The notes under the pieces are model-generated. The model saw only the letters and a program-made list of their open reading frames with translations. It made no database searches and had not been told where the DNA came from. From Litsea cubeba (taxonomy: Eukaryota; Streptophyta; Magnoliopsida; Laurales; Lauraceae), in contig CM022944.1 in NCBI GenBank assembly GCA_012931725.1, forward strand, positions 75,548,151-75,612,150: a stretch of DNA of 64,000 bases, read 5' to 3'. The position numbers were made by a program, and so were the translations under genes. This document shows, in pieces, positions 55,921 to 64,000 of this stretch. Within the stretch, counting starts at the first letter, position 1, and the number at the start of each line of letters is the position of its first letter.

Positions 55921-58315
55921 TGATGGACCAGCGCATCCTGCTCGCTCGGTTCTACCGAGGTCGGCGGACGTGGGAGTCCATTTGGATCTGACCCTTTCGT
56001 AACCGGAGGGGGCAGAGGCGTGCATCAACATTTCTTGTATGGGTGTGCCAGATTTTCTATTTTACTTGGAATTACAAGTGGTGATCCGGAGATCAACCTT
56101 CGCAAGTAAAAAGGAAATCAACTTCTTTCAAGTTTTCCATTGCACATATATTTAAGAAAAGAGACATTTTCTTGATTTGCCGTGAAAGGCGGTTTTTTTT
56201 TGCATTTATAACCGATTTTGGTATTTATAGCCGATTTTTGGCGTTTATAGCCGATTTTGGCGTTTATAGCCGATTTACAATCCTATCAATAATGAAAGAC
56301 AAGAGTTGTGATTTTTGTCTCTTTTGAAAAAATACAAACTACAATGAAAAGCAAGTAAATGAGGATCTAACTTCTCAGGAGATTGTGGGGGACCCGTTCA
56401 GATTGATGGTCGCAAGCCATATGTGGACTTCACCATCATCCATGCAGATGAGAACAGAGGATGCTATTGATTCGCTTGGCTTGGCTATAACCTCAGGTTT
56501 TTAGAGGACAAAGACCAAAAGGAGGTCCTATGTACAATAAAAAACTAAGTAGACGGGCTGAAAAGCCACGTCTAAGCCATTGGAGGCAAAAAGAGAAGGC
56601 AAAGACCTTGGGGGGGATACCCCCCAAGGGACTTTTGTCACCTTGTAGCGGTGGTCGATGTAGAACTTTCGCAGAGTTTTCTCTCTTTCTTTCTCTTAGA
56701 TTTCTGATGCCTTTTTCTGTCTGAGTTTCCGGATTTTCTGCAGTCTGTTGTGTGTTGTTTCTTCTTGGAGTGCTCTCCTATTTATAGGCTTTTTGGTAGC
56801 CATTTAGGAGGGTTTATGGGCTTTTATTGTCATTAAGCCGCATAATGGGAGGAGTTACAGGATTTAATTGCTTTATTTTGTAACTCCTTTTTCTTGGCTT
56901 CTGATTGGCCGGAGGAGATTGGGGGCATTTAATCGCCATGATGGAAGGAGTTTCATAGTTTAAATGTCATGACTCTCTTGACTTGTAACTCCTAGATGCT
57001 TGCTTCTGATTGGGCCGTCCAAAGAAATGGATTAATGACTGTAATAAAGCTAGTCAATTAATCGCATTAAGTGGTCGCCGAGCAGTTGAAGAGTCGCGGG
57101 CCGTGCCGCGTCTTTTGGGATTCTTCTGGCGATGATTAATGATGGATCTTCATGTAGATCGGCATTAGATGACCATGTAACTTCAGGTATTGGTTGCCAA
57201 TAGCGGGTCGGTGCCACCTGTCCTGTCGATTTCTCGATCGGTCGGGTAGAAAGCATACTTTTTTTGGTTGACCGGTTGGCGATCAATATTGATTTCGATA
57301 CTCTTGATGATTGACACGTGATTTTGACAGATGTCAGAGGATTTAGTGTCTCAAAATATGAATTTTGGAAAATACCAGAGGTCAGACGCTTCGAATCGCG
57401 AAGAAACGGTGAAAAACGGGGTTTCCGAGGGCCTGCGACCCTGGGGGGTTTTCCCCCCTTTTGTCCCGTTTTGTGTACGTTTTTGCTGTTTTTTGGTTCT
57501 TTTCTCTTCTGTATTTTTCCTTGACATTTTTTATCATTTATTGGCTTGATTTCCCTGTAGAAAACCTGATGAGAATCCTTGTATTTTAGTTTGCAAAGTT
57601 TCCAATTTTCTGAGAAAGCCGAAGACTTTGTCACGCAGAGCTGCCGATTTTCCGTTAGAAGCTGAAACTGAGTCAAATGATGTCAAAATGACCTGAAATT
57701 TGGGGTGAAGCCTGCTGAGCAATAAATAAAACCAACCATAGCATTTTCTTTGAGTTTTGAAGCCGTTTGGGGTCCTATCACTAGTAAACTTGCTTTTATC
57801 GCGATGAAGATGTCGCGGCTTGATGTGCGGTCAACCGATGTCCGATTAACTTGAAATTTGACAGGCAACCTATTGGAGTAATTTTAAGATGATCCATAGG
57901 CTCTGTCTTGGAAACCATGGTCGCGGGGAGCTTCGCCGAGAGGCCTGATTTAGTTGTTCGAGAGTTGATGTAGGGTCAAACGTTGTCGATTTGACTCGGA
58001 ACCTGACGTGGAGCCTTTTGGATGTATTTTGAGATCATCCATCGGCTCTGATCGAAGATTTGGTGTCTCCGATGCTTTCGCCGCCGGGAGCTCCTTTTCA
58101 GCTGTTGAAGAAGCGAAGTTAGGCCAAATGATTTTGAAATGGCCCGAAACTTCTTGTGTACTCCTCTTTTGGCTGTCTTGAAGGATCTTGCAGTTTTTGT
58201 TTGATTCTGACAAGATTTGATTTTCTGGAAGTAGCATTGCCTATTTATGGCAGGTTGCGACTTCATGTAGCTTTTTGGATCTTGAAGAGGCAAAGTGACA
58301 TTTTTGGTGTCAACA
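55921..58315 (-). repeat. 5' LTR of the second Tat element (2395 bp, uninterrupted)
   Basis: Matches 33078-37171 without the solo LTR. Followed by TACGC, the TSD copy. Shows the empty TAATA site at 57042-57046. Confidence 0.93.
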
Positions 58316-59543
58316 TACGCCTTGTTTTTTTTCTCTTCTGCTCTTTGTTCTCTCTTTCTCTCTCTTTTGGATTTCTGGGATCGGGTGGATGGTAGGGACA
58401 GTGGGATATGAAGGTACAGCCGATGGAGTTTTCAGGGTTGGCAGTGGATGTGTTAGGAAGGATTAGGTTGATGGATTTGAGGGTTTAGATGTTCTGCCCA
58501 TGGGATTTTAGGGGTTTTGGTTATGATCAGGGGTGGGTTTTGGCCCTTTGGGAAAATAAGGTTGGATCGATTTATGGATTTGGAAGATTTGTGGGGATTG
58601 GAAGATCTGGGTTCGGAATTGATAGACGACCAAGGTTCCAGGGATTTCAAATGTGTTGGAGAAGTTTCGGTCAGATGGATTTTGGTAAGGATGATGATCT
58701 GGTAAGGATTTCGAGCTTCTTCACGAAATCACAGCGATTATATCGCTTGGAACCTTCCTCTCTACCTCCACCTGTTTATTGTTTTCACTCAGAAAGAAAA
58801 AAAAAGAGTTTGTTGAGAGATTGCAGTCAAGTCGATGGTGGGCGATAATGGTTTTCATCTCCTAAATTGGGAGTTTAGGACCGTTGGGTTCTTCTTCAAT
58901 TGTAACTGGGTTACCCGGTAACCCGACCCAGTAACCCGGCAAACCCGGTAACCCGAACCCTGCAAACCCGGTAATAGATTACCAGGCATTTGGTCGGGTT
59001 CCCAGTGTGCATAAAATAACTGGGTCGGGTCAAACCCGGTCCGATAACCCAGGACCTGACCTGATGTACACTCCTGCCATAGCATTTAGTGGTATTGTTG
59101 GTTCTGATGCTTTATCATTGTGGGAAATGATTGTGCACTTGTGCAAGCTAGGGAGGTTTCACCCACTTTTGTTATTTGTAAAAGAGATCTTTTTTTTTCA
59201 AGGAAGCAAGTGAGAGGGTATAATGATGACGTGTCATTTTATATCGTTGGCGACAGGGTACTGGCAAAAACAAGGGATCCAGACTCTTTCAACTTATGGA
59301 AACCCTCGATGCTTGGACTCTTTTGAAATTGTTTCCTATGAAATTTCTTAGTGCACTCTCCTTCCAAAAGTAGCATACTTCTTTTGGTTGGAACTTTAAA
59401 AAATTGGGCCTATTTTTTCTTTTAAGAAGTTCTTTAAATCGGAATTTCAGATTGTATTCTCTAACTTGAAGCACTTGTGGGTCCCACTTAGGATGTGCAA
59501 TGCTTGAAACAATAATGCTTGGACGTGCAATATATCATGTGTA
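58316..59543. other. Right flank of the second Tat element, ACCCGG-rich block
   Basis: No gene recognised. A block of GGTAACCCGACCC-type words at about 58905-59055 ends with TGATGTACACTCCTG (59062-59076). Its reverse complement CAGGAGTGTACATCA resembles CTAGGGGTGTACACT at 32596. With the Tat element removed, the two blocks would be the ends of a unit of about 1.25 kb, possibly a non-autonomous DNA transposon. I found no flanking duplication. Confidence 0.4.
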
Positions 59544-59769
59544 AAATTTTTAGGGTCATTCAGCGACGGGTCCCTAAACATGTCACTTTATTGCCTTAGG
59601 TCCACAAAAAAAAAGTCATGCATCCAAAGGTCCCTCTCACACTTATTCACACCTAAAATGTCTAATTTGCCATTTCTTTAAATCATATCCAATGATTGGT
59701 GGGATATCCCATTAATAATGGTCAACTAACATTTAATTGGCCATGATGAATGGAATCCCAATAATGAGA

Positions 59770-60345
59770 TTTTCAAATAAATTCTAAAAACATACAAATA
59801 TATTTCAAAATAACGCAAATAAATTTCAAAAAATGAAATAATTTAAAAAAAAATACAATAAATTTGAAAAAAAAAAGCAATAAATTTCAAAAGAATGTTG
59901 ATAAATTTAAAAAGATGCAAATAAGTTTCAAAATATCTAAATAAATTTCAGAAACTATAAATAAATTTCAAAAGACTCAAATAAATCTCAAAAGATCCAA
60001 AGAAAATTTAAAAAATACAAATAAAATTCAAAAGACGTAAATAAAATTAAAAAATGTAAATAAATTTAAAAAAATGCAAATACACTTTCCAATACTAAGA
60101 TAAACCAATTTTCCAAATTTCAGAAAAAATTATCAAAAACTCAAGTATTTTTGTCAAAACTCAATTAAATTTATTTCAAAAAATACAAATAAATTTCAAA
60201 GGACACAAATAAAATTCAAAAACACAAATAGATCTAAGAAAATACAAATAAATTTGCCAAAATTATAGAGATATTCGTTCAACAAATCAATTAAAATTTT
60301 CAAAATGGAGATAAACTTGTTAGAAACTCGGCTATATTTTTCAAA
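59770..60345. repeat. AAATAAATTTCAAAA repeat tract
   Basis: About twenty copies of AAATAAATTTCAAAA or close variants at 18-30-base spacing. Very AT-rich, non-coding. Confidence 0.85.
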
Positions 60346-60785
60346 AGTTCAAATAAATTTGCCAAATTCAAATAAATTTTGTTCCAGAACTCAGATAAAT
60401 TTGATGAGAATTCAGATAAATTCCCCCAAAACTCAGATAAACTTTTTTCCTAAACTCAGATAAATTTGACGAAAATTCAGATGAATTTCTCCAGAACTCA
60501 TATAATTTTGTTCCAAAACTCAGATAAATTTGACGAAAATTCAGATAAATTTCGTAAAAACTCAGATAAATTTGTCAAAAACTCAGATAAACTTTATGAA
60601 AACTCTGATATATTTCTCCAGAACTCAGATAAATTTGATGAAAATTCAGATAAATTTCACAAAAACTTACATAAATTTGACAGAAACTCATATAAATTTG
60701 TTAAAACTCAGATGAACTTGACAAAAACGTAAATAAATTTCACAAAAACTCAGATAAATTTCATATAAACTCATATATATTTATA
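60346..60785. repeat. ACTCAGATAAATTTG tandem array
   Basis: About eighteen units of 18-24 bases around ACTCAGATAAATTTGACGAA. Because the units are often multiples of three, the plus strand shows a short frame of repeated NSDKF peptides (60466-60732). I take this as a by-product of the repeat. Confidence 0.85.
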
Positions 60786-61064
60786 AAAAATGATATAACT
60801 GCCATGTTGCTTTCCTTCTCTGGCAATGGCACAGCACCGTTGACTACGTTCGACAACGATCGGAAAACTACAGTGGCGGCTACGAGACCGACAAGCCTTT
60901 TTCCTGCAACAAATTTTTGTATCCTTTGCTTTATGGGCTTCTGAGTGGATTAGGTTGACCTGACCCGAACTCGAACCTGGAACTGATATAAAACCCAGGC
61001 CCAGAAGACCTGTCTTCTTCTTCTTCGTTATCTGATCTGCTTTTCGCGACAGATGCATCAAAGA
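60786..61064 (-). other. Sequence after the ARM fragment, possibly from another gene
   Basis: Minus-strand frames here (for example EFPLFPEGIRSYFMIFDAS in 61170-60931) have codon-like composition but match no family I recognise. This may be the tail of the captured gene out of frame or a second captured piece. Confidence 0.35.
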
Positions 61065-61887
61065 TCATAAAATAGGACCGAATTCCTTCTGGAAACAAAG
61101 GGAATTCAACTGATCTGTACTCTTGATCGACTGCCTCTTCCCGAAAGATGCGAATGAGGTCTTTAGGCATCCTCCATAATTCTCCCGTTCTGGTTCTGCA
61201 ATAAGAACCAGAAGACGGGCGTCCTCCATAATTTCGATGCTGCGGTCCTTAAGGGCGAACGAGAAGAGGACGGGGACGGTGCCATGGTCGATGATCCTCG
61301 GGTGGTTTAAAAGGTAGAGGGCTATGCCGAAAAGCACCTTGAGGGTGTCTTTGATGGATCTGGTGGGGGAGGAGTGGCTGTGGAGGAGGTCAACGAGCGC
61401 GAAGATGATTTGGGGCTTGGCGCCAGTGATGGGGCGGTAGTCCTAGACAACGAGGAGGCTGTAGAGGGTGGCGGAGGCGTTCTGGGTGGAGCCTGCGGAG
61501 GAGGGGTGGCGGAGGAGGTGGGAGAGGGCATCGAAAAGGCCTGGCGTTGCCATGAGGGGCTCCCGGTCGGAGATGGAGAGGTTGAGGAGGGTGGCAATGG
61601 CGTTCTCTTGGGCGGCCAAAGAGGAGGTGGAGGAGAAGGTGGATGGCGCCGGCCTCGGAGATGTAGGCGCGGGAGTCCGGATCGTGCTTAGAGAGGAGGC
61701 GGAGCTCGCAGAGGGCTTGGGATCGGATCTGCTCAGAATTCGAATTCAGCCACTGTACCAAAGAGCGATCTGTGGTCTCTTCACTTCCATTTCCAACTTC
61801 TTCTTCTTCTCCAGATCCGATTAAGAATCAGATTTCTACTATGTATTTGGATTGGATAAGCAGAGCTGCTGCCATGGAAGAAGACAT
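61065..61887 (-). pseudogene. 5' part of an ARM-repeat (U-box-type) gene, captured and broken
   Basis: The ATG at 61887 opens MSSSMAAALLIQSKYIVEI, then TGA (61828-61830). In the same frame follow SLVQWLNSNSEQIRSQALC and SRAYISEAGAIHLLLHLL, typical of plant ARM repeats. A frameshift near 61622-61630 moves the reading to AQENAIATLLNLSISDREPL. A TAG near 61443 interrupts YSLLVV-DYRPITGAKPQ, and the frame goes on through KVLFGIALYLLNHPRIIDHG to IEIMEDARLLVLIAEPE, after which similarity fades. The region is GC-rich, unlike its AT-rich surroundings, as expected of captured exon sequence. Intact relatives are cytoplasmic ARM proteins, many of them U-box E3 ligases; no U-box is present here. Confidence 0.7.
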
Positions 61888-62128
61888 GATCGTGAGAAGT
61901 TAAGAAGGAGGGAGAATACAAGATTTAAAATTTAAAATTTCAAAGTTTTATGCCTAAAACAATTGAAAGGGCAAATTAGTCCTGAAAAATGTGATCATGT
62001 GGATATAGGGACCTATGGCTGCAAACAGTCTAGCTGAGTGGACCAGAGGTATTAATAAGTTTTTCCTTAGACTGGAGGTTGGATACATTCACTTATAGGG
62101 ACCTTTCGCTAATTTTGCCAAATTTTTA

Positions 62129-63020
62129 ATCTCCTTTCCTTTTCTTTCTACATTCTTTTTCTTTTTCCTCTCTTGATTCCTTGTCCACCAAGACACCTAC
62201 ACATCTTTCCTTTCTTAGGCTAGAATTTGAATTTTGAATTTCATAAGATCTCTTATCAAATTGGAAAGGATGATTGCTGAATTTCGTAACAATGAATGGA
62301 CCCACCTTGGCCGACCCCTACCTTGGAGTTCACACCCAAGGTACATGGGTCTCATGGTGCATTTGCTTCATCAATTTTCTTCTCTTCGCTTCTTTTTTGA
62401 TTTATCTCTTCCGTGGGCCCCAATAATTTGAATTTCTTAAAAAAATAAAGCATTAATTAAGAAATCATAATTTCACGTAGGAAAAGAATATTGCAAGATA
62501 CGGGCCCTAATTCACATAGTATGAATGTATAAAGTGTCTCCACTTTATCTAATTTTCTTTAATTGAACCAATGGTGCAAAGAAAATTCATGATTTCATGT
62601 GTGGATATAAAGTTATGATGAGTTTGTGATTTTTCATGCCAAAAATAGAAGGATTCATGATTTCATGTGAAAATGAGGTTTTTCGAAGAATCTTGACTTG
62701 AATTCAAACTTTGATGAATTGAAACACAAAATCATGAATTTTTGATAAATCATGCATGATTTGATGATTAAGTCCTTAAATTCTCTAAAATGATGATGAA
62801 ATTATGCATTTTTAAGGACTTATCAATTGTCACGATCTTTGGTCCAAAAAGCCTCCATTTTCATAATTTTTTATATCATAAGTGGAGGGGGCCCACACCC
62901 CATGCCTATACAAAGCTGGACTATCACGACCACAAATCTGATTTAAGGGACCATGACGCGCGTGGAAGTGGATTAGCGAAAATCTTGGAAAATATTATTT
63001 ATTTTCAATCATATTTAGTG
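62129..63020. other. Non-coding, AT-rich
   Basis: No frame, repeat or RNA gene that I can support, apart from several ATTTCATG and TTCATGATTTCATG words at 62580-62760. Confidence 0.4.
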
Positions 63021-63300
63021 CCGTGATAGACTGGTATCAGAACGGGACGAGTCTCTCAAGTTAAAAGAAAGTAGCAACATTACGACGCTTGTGAGGACTC
63101 GTTAGAATTCTGATCGTGTGTAGTTTGTTTTGGGTAAGGTATATAACACACAGTGGTCAATAGTACATTCTTGGGTAATGTTATGTATCCTTATTTATAT
63201 GCATTTCCTTCAACACTAAACACAAGTAATTAATGGTAAAGCATAATTAATTAGCTTCCATTGCGGTAATTAAGGATCGAGATCTTACACTGAGTAATCC
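63021..63300. other. Possible LTR edges and PBS remnant
   Basis: On the plus strand GCCGTGATAGACTGGTATCAG (about 63020-63040) looks like an LTR end (GTGACA changed to GTGATA) followed by a TGGTATCAG primer-binding site. On the minus strand TGTAAGATCTCGATCC starts at about 63288 with TATAAATAAGG some 90 bases in, resembling the LTR start at 1590. No TSD or partner LTR was found for either. Confidence 0.35.
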
Positions 63301-64000
63301 AACCCGGGTCCAAAACTAGCTAACTGAGGCTTACTAAGTCCAAATCGGGTAAATCGGGCATTTTTGGGCAAAACTAGTAATTTGAGTAAACAAAATGGGC
63401 AAAATGGGTAATTTGATATAAAATCAAAACAAAAAATGCTTAAGGTCCGAAACCGTCGGACAACATTCCGGCAAGGAATGGGTTGTCCCAAATTAGTGGA
63501 AACAGTACAGCGTGGATCCGATGTACGAGAATAGACGCGACGTCAATGCACCCTTGCCAAACCCAATAACACCCAAACATATGATCTTGTCATCACGGGA
63601 ATTAATAACAGCTGTAATTGCACTTTAAGCCCCCATGCATGACTTTCAAGCCTAACCATCCATTCTAAGGCCGAGTACGGAGATGGTTACGATGTGTAGC
63701 TAACGAGTACAATATAGATGAGCATACACCGTGCATGCAAGTAAATGAGTACAAGCAGTGTAAAGACTTGGGTCAATTGACCAGACCAAAAAGGAATACC
63801 TTTGAGTTTGAAGAATCCAATTCGGTTCCAAGAATTGCCATTGACATGCTAAGACATTTACCAAATGCCCTTACACATATTTAAGATCCGGATGCCGAGT
63901 ATAATGTTACCTTAGTGCTCTTTAATGCATGGACATCCTCAGGCCATAAACATGCTTACAATATTCCGTTCATTAATGTCTCACACATGCCTTCGAACAA
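63301..64000. other. Non-coding right end
   Basis: Nothing recognised; several AAATGGGCAAAA-type short repeats at 63350-63420. Confidence 0.4.

Larger units (their letters stand above)
33078..58315 (-). mobile_element. Second Ty3/gypsy Tat-lineage element, lacking RT and RNase H
   Basis: LTRs run TGATGGACCAGCGCATCC ... TTTGGTGTCAACA at 33078-37171 and 55921-58315. The TSD TACGC is perfect (33073-33077 and 58316-58320). On the minus strand the order is PBS, an ORF1-like frame, gag, protease, G-patch region, integrase, repeat-rich 3'UTR, PPT. An ORF upstream of gag and a G-patch-like motif are Ogre/Tat traits. The reading passes from the G-patch region straight into the integrase core with no RT or RNase H. 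A 1.7-kb solo LTR and a 7.2-kb gag-only element are inserted in it; without them it is about 16.4 kb. LTRs differ by several percent by eye, less than those of the other Tat element. Confidence 0.92.
59553..62119. mobile_element. Candidate Pack-MULE (Mutator-like DNA transposon)
   Basis: Perfect 9-bp direct repeats AAATTTTTA at 59544-59552 and 62120-62128 flank inverted ends. Left starts GGGTCATTCAGCGACGGGTC; right, reverse complemented, starts GGCAAAATTAGCGAAAGGTC; 16 of the first 23 bases agree. Further in, GGTCCAC, AGGTCCCT and CTAATTTGCC recur in the same order on both arms over about 120-150 bases. A 9-bp TSD with long degenerate TIRs is the Mutator pattern. The body holds AT-rich repeats and the 5' part of a host-type gene, and no transposase, hence Pack-MULE. 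The TSD is AT-only, so chance is not excluded. Confidence 0.65.

Noticed and set aside
60466..60732. Repeated NSDKF protein of 88 residues
   Set aside because: It follows from a short tandem repeat whose unit is near a multiple of three; no start context or neighbours support a gene.
61374..61691. Gly/Glu-rich plus-strand frame over the ARM fragment
   Set aside because: Antisense of GC-rich ARM-repeat coding sequence; typical shadow frame.
63032..63040. Complete Copia or chromovirus element starting at the TGGTATCAG site
   Set aside because: No gag or pol frame follows within the remaining kilobase and no LTR partner is present.

Overview
This window is angiosperm nuclear DNA. It is AT-rich, has no bacterial-type gene layout, and most of it is LTR retrotransposons nested in one another, whose boundaries can be read to the base from TG...CA ends and 5-bp target-site duplications (TSDs). 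I see no intact single-copy host gene. The nearest thing is a broken copy of an ARM-repeat gene carried inside a DNA transposon. The species cannot be named from this sequence.

Layout. (1) 1-1590: the start of a minus-strand chromovirus-like LTR running off the left edge. 1591-2754: non-coding. (2) 2755-32402: an old, dead Ty3/gypsy element of the Tat lineage (Retand-like) on the plus strand, with dual RNase H and an antisense extra gene. Three insertions split it: a chromovirus-like solo LTR in its 5' LTR (3279-6365), a Copia-type solo LTR in its integrase (11511-13353), and a second chromovirus-like solo LTR (14261-27275) that itself holds a very young Ty1/copia element (14982-24639). With the insertions removed the Tat element is about 11.7 kb. 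(3) 32403-33077 and 58316-59543: flanking DNA with a possible pair of inverted ends. (4) 33078-58315: a second Tat-lineage element on the minus strand, about 16.4 kb without insertions. It keeps ORF1-like, gag, protease, G-patch and integrase sequence but has lost reverse transcriptase and RNase H. On the opposite strand it carries its own gene with a TATA box and a predicted intron. A Copia-type solo LTR sits in its 3' LTR, and a 7.2-kb gag-only element with near-identical LTRs (42526-49692, TR-GAG type) sits between its protease and G-patch. (5) 59553-62119: a candidate Pack-MULE with a perfect 9-bp TSD carrying the 5' part of an ARM-repeat (U-box-type) gene. (6) 62129-64000: non-coding, with fragments of further LTR edges.

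How it fits together. Nothing here works as a cellular pathway. The interest is in how the elements are built: antisense genes in both Tat elements, 3'UTR tandem repeats that share words with the LTRs, chromovirus-like LTRs with a repeat cluster at a fixed place but of different sequence in each, a gag-only coiled-coil element, and young elements whose coding regions are already dead. Sibling LTRs inside the window give the empty site for two of the insertions. All boundaries, splice sites and LTR differences were read by eye.
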